Shown here in pieces: positions 22,883 to 35,199 of a DNA stretch of 64,000 bases. The notes below the pieces were generated by a model, which saw only the letters and a program-made list of their open reading frames with translations, was not told the DNA's origin and ran no database searches. Within the stretch, counting starts at the first letter, position 1, and the number at the start of each line of letters is the position of its first letter. Location of the stretch: assembly GCA_947095585.1 (NCBI GenBank), contig OX352763.1:108045908-108109907 (forward strand), given 5' to 3'. The translations under genes were made by a program, and so were the position numbers. The stretch is from Nephrocerus scutellatus. Lineage: Eukaryota; Arthropoda; Insecta; Diptera; Pipunculidae.

Positions 22883-25440
22883 GATGTCGGTCAGCCATCA
22901 GCAGAATAGGGGGAATATCACAGAATGCATCAGAATTGTAGGTGGCCGTAACTATCTCTGAGTGGTGGAAGTGCGATCAAACCTCCACGTGGTGGCCACC
23001 GATAATTTCCCTCCAATACAGGAAAACCTGAATGATCGGGCTACTCCCTGCAAAGTAAGGTTGGCGCGAGGCCAATAATCTTGCCCGTTAAAAAAAACTT
23101 TATTACGGAGCACCAAATCAGCCTCGGATACACTGATGAACGTTGACGACCACGGCAAAGAAACGGCTAAACGATTTAAGAATTTTCTCAATACCGCCGA
23201 TACCCTGTCCAACTATAATGCTAACATAACAGCAATCCAGAAGATGCGGTGGACGGGGAACGGTATCTTACAAAAATCAGAATATGACATATATTACAGC
23301 TGCCATGCAAGACATCATATGCTCGGAGTAGGGTTTCTATTCAGCAAAGGAATGGAACCCACCGATATCGACTTTAAACGGCTATGCACCCTTCGCGTGC
23401 GGGGCAGATTTAAAATCATAAGCCTAATAAACGTTCACGCACCTACAGAGGATTCCCCAGATGATGAAAAAGAAGAATTATTAGAATCAGTCGAACGGGA
23501 ACTCCATGCTTGTCCTTAGAATGACGTAAAAATCATTATGGGGGAAATGAATGCAAAAATAGGTAGGGAGCCAGTATTCAGGCAGTAGATTGGCACTCAT
23601 AGCTTACACGAGAACACAAATGACAATGGACAACAAGTCAGAGACGGCAGCAAGCAATAATTTGGTCGTTGCCAGTAAAAGTTTTGCGCGCAAAAATATC
23701 CACAAAGCCACCTGGGTATTTTCTGAAGGAGCCACTCTCAACCAGATAGACCAGCACAAGCCGAACCTGATGACTGTACGAACGTACCGAGGTGTCAACG
23801 TCGACTCGGACCACTATCTTGTTGGTATGATGTTCCGAGCACGGATTTCAGCGTCACAAAAGACTGCATCCGCGAATCAGAATCGAGTCAACACGGCTGC
23901 CCTGCGCAACGAAGATACCAGAAACAACTACGATCAAACGAGAGGACTCGCCCTAGAAGAGAGAGGACACGCCGTTAGAATACTGTCATTAGTACTGCTG
24001 ACTGCATCTTAGGCAGTAGTCGTAGAGATAGGAACGACTGGTTCGATGACGAATGTAAACTAGCGAAGTAACGTAAGAATGTTGCGTGTCGAACAATGCA
24101 ACAATCTCATAGAACGCTGGCACGCAAAGATGAATATAAAGAGCTCATAAGAAACAGATAGCGAAAAAAAAGTTCACCGGCGAAAGAAAGCAGCCCGGAA
24201 GAAGAATCTCATCTGTGAACTAGAACAGACAAGAGTGCACTAATCGCGGAAGTTCTACCAAAGAGTCCGCGGTATGACGCAATATACACCGCGTTGCTCA
24301 CACTGCAAAGATAAAGAGGGTAATCTGATCGCCGATCTCTGAGGCATCTTCGAGCGATGAGAAGAGCACTTTCATGAGTTGCTAAATGACCAGCTAATTG
24401 AGGACCTGAAGGCTCCACCAATGGCCGAAGACCATACCACGCTGCCACAACCAAGCATAGACGAAGTTAGCAGAACAATAAATCGGCTCAAAAACAAAAA
24501 GGCCTCGGGATCAGTTGGTATCTCAGCGGAGCTGATTAAATCAGAACGCCCCGAAATACACCAAGCAATTATGAACTATTAGGGCAAGTTTGGGACGAAG
24601 AAGCGATGCCAGAAGAGGGATCCTGGGCCCCATACATAAGTGGTAAAAATTTGTTGACTGCCATGTATACGATTTTCTTCCCTATCGTTCAAGTCAAGAT
24701 AGCCCCATACGCTAAAGTCATCATTGGTCCATACCAATGTGGCTTCATCCCAGGCAAATCAACAAGTGATCAGATTTACACAATTAGGCAGGTGATGCGA
24801 AATGTCTAGAGTTTCAAAACTCACTACACCATCTTTTCTTAGACTTTAAAGCCCATAATAGCATAGCCAGAGAAAAACCATGAGAGAATTCGGCATCCCA
24901 AATAAACTGACACGACTATATGTAGGTTGGCCATGATCAATGTTGTAAGTTAAGTAAAAATATCCGGATCACTATCAAGCCCATTCAACATCTCTAACGG
25001 GTTTCTACCAGTACTTACACATGGATCCGAGACTTGGGTACTTAGAGCACCTCTTAGGCGCGTTCGAGAATAAAGTCTTACGGCAAATTGTTTTCCCCGT
25101 ATGTGAGGAAGGACGATTCCGAAGACTCTATAATGATGAGATCTATGAGCGTTACCGCGATGTCGACATCGTGACGAGAATTAAGCTCGGTAGGCTCCGG
25201 GTAGGCAGGACACCTAGCTCGCATGAGCGAAGAGGATCCTCCTCGGAAAGTACTTTGCGGTAGTATTTATGGAACACGACAGCGCGGCCGACCAAGCCTA
25301 CGCTGGAATTATGGCGTAGACCAGAACGCTCAGAGTTTACGGATGCAAAACTGGATGACATCGGCTCGAAATCGGGACCGGTGGAGAGATTTTTTTTCGA
25401 GAGGCCAGGTTGTAGAGCCAAATATCATGATGAAGGTCTG
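22883..25440 (+). mobile_element. RTE-A retrotransposon, near full length but decayed and RT-deleted
   Basis: The 5' region (22.88-23.13 kb) matches that at 37.52-37.73 kb. The endonuclease follows: NITAIQKMRWTGNG (E in an altered SEVRW position), [15 protein letters not shown], and GEMNAKIG where the family norm is GD.NAK. Near 23.8 kb comes a DSDHYLVG motif. The RT start reads KKASGSVGISAELIK and YQCGFIPGKSTSDQIYTIRQ. The sequence then jumps to the C-terminal region ([18 protein letters not shown] near 25.15 kb), so the FADD-containing core is missing. The end, GAGCCAAATATCATGATG, is the shared 3' terminus. Confidence 0.85.
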
Positions 25441-26335
25441 TATTTCATAAATTCTGGTGTCTCACAAGGCTCTATATTGACTCCGATTCTTTTTTTTTAT
25501 TTTCATCAATGTTTTTTTGTGTGCCACTTCTAACGCTATTGCCTGACGATAGCACTCGTAGCTCATCTTATATACGCATATACATATAACATAGATCTTG
25601 GCCAACGTCCCTAGTGGAACTGTATCTATAGCATCCGGGAGTGTTAATTACGTTAACATCTGACGATAATGACTGTTGCTTTCCAACTTCTATCTCCACG
25701 AACTCAACCGCAATACTGTACATACTTGTTTTATGCTTCGATGCCTCCTTTTTGTACCCATAACCCAGTTGAAAAATCCATCCACCTCCATTATTAACAA
25801 GAAACATTACTTTATACGACAACTGCGTACGGAACAACTATAACACAATTATGTACATAATTGTACTTAAGTGAAGAAATCGATGTTAGCATCCCCCCGT
25901 TACGAGTATAACTGACAAAATCCGAATATAGTAATGCCGTATTCAGGGTATTTTCCCCCAAATAAAACAAAAACTGCAAAGTCAACAATAAATCTGGAAG
26001 GATTTTAGCGGTAAAACACAACTCATGCCAACTCATGAGCTTGTCTCGTGCCTTCTCTGCAATTCATTCTTTTTCATTCATTTGCGATGATTTGCATAAA
26101 AAATTAATGAAAAAATTTGAAGCACAAGCGCGCAGAAAAGTAATTTTTTCAAGGATTAAAAAAAACATGGACATCGATGCTTCCAAAGAAATTATTCTGA
26201 ATTTTTTGTAGTTGGCAAAATTTTAGAAAATAAGCCAATGGGCTTGCCTTTAAAATTTTAATATAAGCTTTTGGTCATCGACCATCCACTTCATTAGGGG
26301 AGGAAGATACGCAGCTTGAATCAAAGCCACACTGT
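25441..26335. other. No recognised gene or element
   Basis: AT-rich sequence with T tracts. ORFs of 74-89 codons on the minus strand at 25.57-26.04 kb show no family resemblance. Confidence 0.4.
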
Positions 26336-26339
26336 ATGT

Positions 26340-27040
26340 AGCTATAGCATATACATGGTGTATCAGTTTAGGTGGCAAATGATAAAAGGTTTGATTTCTT
26401 GGTTAATTATGAGAAAAAATTCGTATGCTTTCTTAGCCCTAAATTCTTTATTGGATTTCCAGCTGAGGAACATGCCGAGATGTTTAGCGTCTTAGGTAAG
26501 TGTAAGTGACTGATCATTGAGCTTGGGGAGCTCGGTATTTTGGACTTAGCAGTGTACAGTACCATTTCAGTTTTGCTAGAGTTAACTCCTAGACCACAGC
26601 TCGTTGCCCAGAAGATAACCCTGCTTAGAGCCCTTTCCAGGAGTTTATTAATTACAGAAGTGACAAAAGTAATACCACGCCGTGTGCATACACAACGGCT
26701 TTTGTCCTATGCAGTTCAAGTATCCTGAGGACCTTGTTTATAACCATCAGCCACAATAAGGGCAATATTACCCTGCATTGACTGATTTGGTGATGTTACT
26801 GCTGCCCAGATTAACGTGGATTTCCCTGCTACCTAGCATGGAGTTAATCCATTATTTGAGGAGTTGCTCTACCCCCAACTGAGTGAGAGCTTCATAGATG
26901 GCGTTAATGTGGACATTTTTTAAAGCTCCTTCTATATCGAAGAAGGCGGCAGGAGTATATTGCTTATAATTAAGGAAATGCCCTTACTGCATAATACTAG
27001 ACAATCAAGACGCTTACGAGGATACAAATAGGCATCCATA
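26340..27040 (-). mobile_element. I/LOA-like RT remnant
   Basis: The minus strand reads PAAFFDIEGALKNVHINAIY, then ALTQLGVEQLL and WINSMLGSREIHVNLGSS, the RT motif A region with its following helix. It ends with a thumb-like LGMFLSWKS near 26.46 kb. Several stops interrupt it. It faces the next element head to head. Confidence 0.75.
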
Positions 27041-27044
27041 CCTT

Positions 27045-28675
27045 ATTTCGACCGAGGCCTACAGACGCCCAGCCAGCATCTTCTCACCAGAAATCATTCG
27101 CTGGGCGGTAAACTCATTCGGCCCGGCTGTACCCAATCCTCCTGCAGAAACGTATGGAACTAACTGAACCATTACTCGTAAAACTCTACAGAGCCAGCTT
27201 CGGCCTAGAATACGTTCCAAGGTGCTGGAGAGATGTGCGAGTTTTCTTCTTACCAAAAGGAGGAAAAATATACCCACAGACTACTAGGTCGTATAGACCT
27301 ATCAGCCTCACATCTTTCATTCTAAAGTCCATGGAGAAAATAATAGGCCATTACATAACGGAGCGTCTAACGCGCTCCAACGAATTCCCTTAAAAACCAG
27401 TCAACACGCATACCAGACTGGCAAATCGACGGAAACAGCACTACGTGAGCTGACAATCGAAATCGAAGATACCCTTCGAAGTAAAGAAATGTTATTATGC
27501 GCCTTCATTGACATACAAGGCGCTTTTCACAACACCAGCTTCAAAGTAACTCAAACACAAGCTAGATCAACGGGCATCGACTCCTCTATCCTAGGATGGG
27601 TCATAAGAATGTTAAGAAGCAGTAAGATTCAAGACTCACTCGGCTATGAAAACATCACAATAGCGGCAACCAGAGGCTGTCAACAAGGCGGTGTCCTACC
27701 GTCCCATCTGTGGCTATTAGTGATCGACTATCTGCTCGCCAGGCTAGCAAACAACGGCTTAACAAATATTAACTATGCAGATGACCTAGTTCTAGTTCTT
27801 TGAGCAAATTAAAGCATACAAACCAGGACACTCTAGCATCATAACCAAAATAGATTTGGAAAATATAACTGTCCAAACATCAGAGCTAATGATAAAAACA
27901 ACAAATTCAAAAATGAATATTACGATTAAAATACCAGAACGGAATCAAGTTAAAAATATCATTAGTACCCTTCCAAACCATACATCCATCTGCGATACAG
28001 ACGGATCAAAAACAAACACAGGAACCGGAGCAGGAGTATTCGGACACAGAATCACACTACGAATACCCCGAGGTAGATCTCCAAAAGTATTCCAGGCAGA
28101 AACTATAGCAATAGAAGCCTACGTCCTGGAATGTACTAAGAAAAGGTACAGAAGAACCGAGATCTATGAAATCTCAGACAGTCAGGCAGCATTGCCAGCA
28201 CTAAAAGATCAAGTCTTTGATTCTAAAAGAACGTGTTGCTGCTTCTGCCACTTACAAGAACTGGCCAAAAATAACAAAATCACACTCCCGGACACTCAGG
28301 AATATCAGGAAACGAGGCAGCAGATCTCTGTACAAGAGAAGGTGCAGAAGGAACTTTTACTGGTCCAGAACCCAGCATTGCCTATTCCAAATGCTATATC
28401 AATAGCAAAATTAAAGAGTGGGAAAACACTGCTATCGAAGCGGAATGGAATTCATCGTATGGGTTGAGACAACCCAAAAAGATTCTAAAATACAACATTA
28501 GTCATATGGACAAGGCCCTCAAACTATACAGTCTGGTATATGACAGGACATGACCCATTCCATGGCCATCTTTTGAAAAGGGGTAGATCCCAATCGGACC
28601 GTTGCCGATTCTGCAATGAGGCAAAGGAAACGTCGGAGTGCATACTCTTCGTATGCGTAGCCCTCACCCAATTAC
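27045..28675 (+). mobile_element. RNase H-bearing (I/LOA-like) retrotransposon, copy 4
   Basis: Plus strand: YVPRCWRDVRVFFLPKGGK and SYRPISLTSFILKSMEKIIG at 27.2-27.35 kb; CAFIDIQGAFHNTSF (motif A, D to Q change in the second catalytic helper position) at 27.49 kb; GCQQGGVLPSHLWLLVIDYL and INYADDLVLVL at 27.67-27.8 kb; then a gap and RNase H (CDTDGSKTNTGTGAGVFGH, AETIAIEAY, EISDSQAALPAL) at 27.99-28.22 kb; and a terminal zinc finger CRFCNEAKETSECILFVC near 28.6 kb. At least two frameshifts and an RT/RNase H deletion are present. It abuts an RTE-B copy at 28,676. Confidence 0.85.
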
Positions 28676-29930
28676 TTATGTCCTATATTCCTTGTGGGTC
28701 CTAGGGCCTCTACTACGCCTACGCGCCATTGCGTGCGGTTCCTGGCAATGAGCTTCAGCTCTCTCCAACTCTTACCCAATTGCCGTGACTCCTCATCAAC
28801 TGTTCTGCGTCATGTATTTCTCGGACGACCCGTTCTTCTACCATCCTGAGATAACCATTGCGATGCGTAGATTGCTCTTTTCGGAGTGTATGACCAATCC
28901 ACTGCCACTTCTGTCGTTGGATGGTTGTGCCTATTGGTTCCTGACCCGTTCTCTGGTAAAGATGTTCGTTAGAGATACGGTTAGGCCAGAAAACCCTTAA
29001 GATCTTCTGTAGGCACCTATTTACGAACGTTTGTAATCTTTTTGTGATAGTAGCGGTCACCTTCCAAGTGCGACACCCATACAACAGCATAGATTCAACA
29101 TTTGAGCGGAACAGTCGCAGCTTGGTATTTAAGCTGATCGCATTGCTTCGCCATAACATGGACATCATTCCAAACACTGATTTTGCTTTGCCGATTCGGT
29201 TGACAATGTCCTGTTCGGTTCCACCTTCGGTCGTGACAATACTCCAAAGATATTGGAAACTCTCTACTCTCTCTACCGGCTATCCAGCAATGTTTACGTG
29301 AGTTACTGAGTTAGTGCCGAGGTTGATGATTTTGGTTCTAGCTGCATTAATCTTCAAACCCGCAACATTTGCCTCCCTTTCCACATTTGTTGTCATTTGG
29401 TGCAGCTCCATAATCCTGTGTGAGAGTAAACAAACGTCGTCAGAGTAGTCCAGATGTTTGAGTTGAGATGTAAGAGTCCAACGAATTCCTCCATTTCCAG
29501 TAGATAAAGCAGCACGAAGCACATCGCTAATCACAAACAAAAAAAAGTATCGGCGACAGAATGCAACTTTGTCGTGACCCCACTTAGGATCTCGAGTTTC
29601 TCTGACAGCTTTTCTCTATGTAGCACATCACATTTAGAGCCATCATAGGTTGCTTTAATAATAGCTATTAGTTTATCGGGTATACCTCTCCTGAGCAAGG
29701 CGAGCCAGATAAACTGTCTGTTGACACTGTTAAACGCCTTCTCGAAATCGATGAACAGCAGGTGGAGTGGAATTCAAGGCACTGTTCAATAATGACCCAG
29801 AAAAGAATAAAATATTTCAAGGCTCACACAGTTCCCTGACCGAATGCCAGACTAATCGCATTGTCAGATGTGGTGGCGTTCACGAAGGAACTGACCAATA
29901 ACATAATGTGGTAAAACATTAGGGACGCAC
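28676..29930 (-). mobile_element. RTE-B retrotransposon, 5'-truncated copy
   Basis: The sequence is closely similar to 48.3-49.55 kb. The minus strand encodes [39 protein letters not shown] and [13 protein letters not shown], plus RT pieces ([15 protein letters not shown], a YADD-to-YSDD change). Small indels break the frames. This copy retains the correct frame where the 48.7-kb copy has an extra base. Confidence 0.9.
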
Positions 29931-31150
29931 AGAAGACCACAAGGTCGCAGTGCACAAGGCTCTGTAGCCCCACCTATTATATCTAATAATAATACAATTA
30001 AGGGAGTGCTCAATCGTGCGCCGTCTCCGTAGCCCTACCTACCTATGCTTATAACATGAACTGATAGAAAACGTTCAATTCTAGTGCCACTTACAAGACC
30101 ACTCAATACAAGTGTTCACAAAAAATGTTAAGTGGTTTGTTGTTCGATTCTGCAAAAGTTTTCTAATTAAGATTTGTTGCTTCTAAACGGTTCCATTTGT
30201 ACAGACTGACCAAACTGTATCCTACTACCCTTACCTAAATATTAGTATAACTTTTTTTTTTTACAAGAAACACGAACATAAACAACAGAAAAGATAAACA
30301 CAATAAGTTAAGTAAAACTTTCCCATGTGGCCAACAAGCTCTTGTAGCTTAAGAAACAGCAGCACAGGCAAACTTTGCATCTAATTTGAATATTTTTGGT
30401 TCTTCATTTCACTGAATTTTCTTTTCCATTATCCCAGACAATAGAGGCGGAAAAGACAAAGAGTACAATGCACGCAATATTGTTCCGGTTCTTTGATAAA
30501 AAAGTTTTCCCCAACAAAAGTCAACCACAAAGTGAGTATTGAAAAGTGTGTGTGTGTGTGTGCGGATAAAGCAAACATTTGCACAATAAAGCGACCAACC
30601 AGTTTTCACCTTCCAGGCAGTTCTTACTTTGTTTCTCAATTCAGAATTTAGTGTGTAATGAAGAAAAATATTCTTCTTCAAAACCCATAGCGAACAATTC
30701 GTGACGCCTCACAATGTCCTCTTTTCACAAACGTTTTTATCGTCTAATCGCAGTTTGTAATTTTCAAAGTCTTGGTCACGGTCGGTCCGCTTGTCCGTTG
30801 AGTTTTGTCTGACTTGATTTTAAAGTAATTGGATTTTAAGTTGATTTCAGATTAAACGAATAGCAACGATTATCATATAAATGTTTTTTTTTTCTGAGAA
30901 TGTACATAAAATTGAACTCAATTGGATGCCTTGTAATCATTGTATATAGATTGGAGAATTACTTACATGTGTTTGGCTGTAGTTTTGCTTGCAATGTGAC
31001 ATTAGGTTGAAGAAATGGATGATCCGCTCATATAGATGAGCTCATATTAGAACCTATATGAAGATTTATAAAAACTATCATTTTATTTGCTGCATTCTTT
31101 AAGTACGGTCAACTACTCCTAAATACTGTTTGTCCACACGCGACTTCATC
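29931..31150. other. No recognised gene; short GT microsatellite
   Basis: Mostly AT-rich unique sequence. A (GT)n run lies at about 30547-30563. A 90-codon minus ORF at 30409-30681 has no recognised similarity. Confidence 0.4.
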
Positions 31151-31154
31151 GTCA

Positions 31155-33055
31155 TATTTGACTCTACAACCGGTTTCCGGTCTCTCCACCGGTCCCGATT
31201 TCGAGCCGATGTCATCCAGTTTGGCATTCCTAAACTCTGGGCGTCCTGGTCTACGCCATCCTTCCAGCGTAGGCTTGGCCGGCCTCGCTGTCGTGTTCCA
31301 TAAATCTTACCGCAAAGGACTTTCTAAGCAGGATCCTCTTCGCTTATGCGAGCTAGGTGTCCTGCCCACCGGAGCCTACCGAGCTTAATTTTCTTCACGA
31401 TGTCGACATCGCGGTAACGCTCGCAGATCTCATCATTATAGAGTCTCCGGAATCGTCCTTCCTCACATACGGGGCTAACAATTCTCCGTAAGACTTTTCT
31501 CTCGAACGCGGCTAAGAGGTCAGAATGCTTTTTGCTGAGCACCCAAAACTCGGATCCATATGTAAGTACTGGTAGACCATATACCAGCAGCTTGGATGTA
31601 TGGTTAAGTTCCTGGATTTGAAGAGTCTTGACAGACTATAGTAGGCTTGATGGCTTTAAGCAACCGTGCGCGTATTTCTGGTTTCATGCTGTTATTGGCT
31701 GCTACAGTTGACCCGATATAAAAAAAGAATGGCACTACTTCAAATTCGCGCTCCACTATTTGAATTGAGGGACCAATGTTGGATCTTCTACTCGCAGACG
31801 TGGCCACCATGTCCTGTGTTTTGATCTCATTTATTTGCAGCCGCAGATTTCGCCTGCTCGATCTGGATAAAAGCTTCCTGTACAGTTCTTCGGTTTCTAC
31901 CAACGATGTCAATATCGTCTGCATAAGCCAGTATCTGAATGGACTTATAGAGGATTGTTCCTCTCGCCTTTACCTCAGAGTGTCGGATCACTTTCTCCAA
32001 CGCCAGGTTGAAGAGGACGCAGGCCAGTCCATCCCCTTGTCGGAGCCCATTATAGATGTTGAATGGGCTCGATATTTTTACTTGGCTTATAACATTGGAA
32101 ATGGTCAACCTACATAGTCTTGTCAGTTTATTTGGGATGCCGAATTCTCTCATTTATTTATTTGAGTAGTAATAGTAATGATCGTAAAACTTAAAAAATT
32201 TTGCGGTACTTTAGTCTATACGGAGTATAAAAAGATGGTGTAGTGAGTTTTGAAACTCTAGACATTTTTGCATCACCTGCCTAAGGGTGTAAATCTGATC
32301 AGTTGTTGATTTGCCTGGGATGAAGCCACACTGGTATGGACCAATGATGACTTTAGCGTATGTGGCTATAGACAGGATACGCGGTACTCAACAACGTTAT
32401 ACCACGATAATTGCTGCAGGTTGTGATATTTCCTTTCTTATGTATGGGGCACAGGATGCCTCTTCGACAGTCTTCTGGCTACGCGTCTTCCTCCCATGCT
32501 TGCACTATTAGTTCATGAATTGCTTGGTGTATTACAGGGCCTCCTGTTTTAATCAGCTCCGCTGGGATACCATCACATCCCAGGGCCTTATTATTTTTGA
32601 CCGTATGGTCTTCGGTCATTTGTGGAGCCTTCAATTCCTCAGTTAGCTGGCCGTTAAGCAACTAATAAAAGTGCTCTTCCCATCGCTATAAGATGCCTTT
32701 GAGATCGGCGATCAGATTACCCTCATTGTCTTTGCAGCGTGCAACGCGGTGTATATTGCGTCATACCGCGGACTCTTTGGTAGAACTTCCGCGCCTGGTG
32801 CGGTCCTCGCTCTATATACTGTTTTAGTTCACGGACGAGATTCTTGTCCCAAGCTACTTTCTTTCGCCGGTAAACTATTTTTTCATATCTTCTTAGTTCT
32901 TTATATTCATTGCCTGCGTTCTATGAGATTGTTGCATTGCTCGGCACGCAACATTCTTACGTTCAGTCACTATCTTACATTCGTCATCGAAGCAGTCACT
33001 CCGAGGTCCTGGACACCATCTTGCACCTATCATCTTGAAAATGAGAAACTCTCAT
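31155..33055 (-). mobile_element. RTE-A retrotransposon copy, RT with intact YADD
   Basis: Minus strand: linker pieces at 32.75-33.0 kb; RT start ([33 protein letters not shown]) at 32.5-32.66 kb; [37 protein letters not shown] and [13 protein letters not shown] at 31.85-32.15 kb; and C-terminal [40 protein letters not shown] to the 3' tip at 31.16 kb. This is the best view of the RTE-A RT. It lacks most of the endonuclease. Confidence 0.88.
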
Positions 33056-33059
33056 ACAC

Positions 33060-33505
33060 TTCCTCTGCAGGGCCAAGACACCGGTAAACCATTTTTTTCT
33101 GACCTGAAAGAGCACTCAGATTACAGAATCATCGAGTTGATCTCGTATCTGAACGCTACAGGCTGGATTTAAACAACGCCAACGAACTCGATTTATCGCC
33201 TGAGGTTTCAAGAGACGCCACTCTGTCCCCAGGGATCTTGCTTCCTCTTCTATTATCCTTTTCCATGTCTTGCTAGGACGGCCAACTCGGCGGCTTCCTT
33301 GTGGATGCCAGTCGAGCGCTAGTTTTGTAATATCGTCCGCTGTCTTTCTCAAAGTGTGGCCAATCTAGCTCCATTTTCGTCGTCTGATGGTGATCGCGAT
33401 TGCTTCCTGCTGCGTAACTCTTCACAAGTCTTGATTGGTGATAATGTCCGGTGTGATGGCTGGCATCAAAATGGCGCACACAGTGGGGTCCTGCTCTGAC
33501 CATAG
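33060..33505 (-). mobile_element. C-terminal fragment of another RTE-like element
   Basis: The minus strand reads RKTADDITKLALDWHPQGSR, GRPSKTWKRIIEEEARSLG and NRVRWRCL, preceded in another frame by a [15 protein letters not shown] segment. This is the C-terminal signature of RTE-type polyproteins (compare [11 protein letters not shown] and NRTRWR of RTE-B), but the sequence is distinct from RTE-A and RTE-B. Confidence 0.75.
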
Positions 33506-33621
33506 TCCACTATTTTAACTGAGGGACTAATGTTGGGTCGTCTGATCGTGTTATCGCAGACGTTGTTTTTTCTCGATCTGAATGAACGTTTCTTGTACAG
33601 CTCTTGGGGTTCTATCAATGT

Positions 33622-34136
33622 CAATATATCTAGGTTTAGGTTTTCTAGCCCGGTGCAATTGCAATTGCCATATCTGGTCTGGTGCGCCTAAAACTACTTT
33701 ACATAGAATACAAAACCGCGCGATAAAACTAATCAATATAGCGAAATCAATAGATTCGCTTAAACACCGCAGGAACGTTTCCTGCTTGTCACTATTTTAT
33801 CGCTTCTTCTACCAGCGGTGCTCAAGAAAAATAGCCAGCTGCATGCCACCGCTCCTCGAATTCAACCGCAATACTCGTGGCGCTCTAAATGCTCATCAGT
33901 TTACCCTCAAGCCCATCTTCGGACTTACAGTTAAGTTCAGGGATTCGTTCTTCAGCCGTGAAATGCTCTGCCAATATCTGTCTTCCCACATCAATATGAT
34001 CCACAGACATTCAAAACGCAAGCTCATAGACATCTCCTCTTTTCTCCCTCTTTTCAGTAACGCCGACGCTGTGCAAAGCATATAGCCGAGCATTATAAGG
34101 GTGCGAACCCCTTTAAGCGTGCGCGAATTATAAAAA
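33622..34136 (+). mobile_element. 3' end of a non-LTR retrotransposon nested in RTE-A
   Basis: The plus strand reads CHIWSGAPKTTLHRIQNRAI, then KLINIAKSIDSLKHRRNVSC, LSLFYRFFYQRCSRKI, QFTLKPIFGLTVKFRDSFFS and a stop, followed by a short 3' UTR ending in an A tract at about 34131-34137. This is the C-terminal tail typical of a group of arthropod LINEs; the clade is not resolved. The RTE-A sequence resumes directly afterwards. The same 3' end occurs inverted at 39.42 kb. Confidence 0.8.
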
Positions 34137-34639
34137 AAATCTGTGTAAGCCAGTATCAGGATGGACTTACAGAGGATTCTTCCCCTCGCCGTAACAACAG
34201 ACACTCGGATGACTTTTTTTTTAACGCCAGGTTCAAAAGGACTCAACACGCAGTCCACTTCATCCCCTTGTCGAAGACTGTTTTGGATGTGCAGTTGGCT
34301 TAATAGTAAACCGAATATTGTTTCTTAGTTTACATCATTGGTCATGGTCAACCTACATAGTCGTGTCAGTTTATTTGAGTTCTCAAATCCTCTGATAGCT
34401 TTATAAAGATTTTCTCTGACCATCTGTGTCTTTAAAGTCGACATTTTCTTGTCGGTAAAAATGTGATCAGTTTTTGATTTGTCTGGAATGAAACCACACT
34501 CGTTTAACCCTTTACTTATGCATATGGTGCTGTCCTGACTTGAAGAATAAAGGATATATTCTTATACACTCAGCTAGCATTGTCTATGCCTGGTAGCGAC
34601 ATCAGATTGTGTTCGTCGGTAATTGGTAGTTACTTACTT

Positions 34640-34910
34640 ACATTTGAACGGAACAGTCGCAGCTTGGTGTTTAAGCTGATCGCATTGCTTTGCCATATCA
34701 TGGACATCATTCCAAACACTGATTTTGCTTTGCCGATTCGGTTGACAATATAGTCTATATATATAAGGATTTATACACATAGTTGGCCGCGGGGACAACC
34801 ACTAAGAGGTAAAAGCAAGCACTACATCACAAACTTGATTGTTGCGCTACTGGCTCAAACCAAGTTTGGAGGAGTCAGTAGTTTCCCGATCAATCGCAAT
34901 ACAGATCGTC
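34640..34910 (-). mobile_element. RTE-B copy with about 2.6 kb internal deletion, nested in RTE-A
   Basis: Bases 34645-34749 match 48764-48868 (RT C-terminal part). The next bases, from about 34758, match the 5' untranslated region at 51446-51590 (AAGGATTTATACACATAG, then GTAGTTTCCCGATCAATCGC). The whole endonuclease and most of the RT are gone. Confidence 0.85.
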
Positions 34911-35059
34911 AGTAATTGGTGGAGCCTCAAATTCCCCAGTTATAGTTTTCCATTTAGCAACTCATGAAAGTGTTCTTGCCATTGGTCCAAGATGCCTTTG
35001 AAATCGGCTATCAGATTCTTCTCCCAGACAGCTTCCTTGCACCGGTGACCTAGTTTTCC

Positions 35060-35150
35060 ATTTGGTAAAAAAAGAGTATTGAATGTGGGATTCGTACTTG
35101 AAACCTCCTGCTTAGAAGTCAAACACATTAACCACTTGGGTCACAACTTA
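35060..35150 (-). mobile_element. tRNA-derived SINE head, diverged
   Basis: The minus strand has an A-box-like TGACCCAAGTGGTTAATG and, about 35 bp later, GCAGGAGGTTTCAAGTACG followed by AATCCC (B-box-like). The GCAGGAGGTT block is shared with SINE family 1. The body is short or missing. Confidence 0.55.
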
Positions 35151-35199
35151 ACTCAACTTAGCGCCAAATTACTGATTGACAACGAAGAGGCGACAAAAC

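Larger units (their letters stand above)
33506..35060 (-). mobile_element. Composite RTE-A remnant carrying two nested insertions
   Basis: RTE-A pieces in minus order are found at 34.91-35.06 kb (compare 32.62-32.72), 34.14-34.5 kb (compare 31.92-32.33) and 33.51-33.62 kb (compare 31.75-31.92). They are interrupted by a plus-strand LINE 3' fragment (33.62-34.13 kb) and an internally deleted RTE-B (34.64-34.91 kb). Roughly 34.5-34.64 kb is unassigned. Confidence 0.75.
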
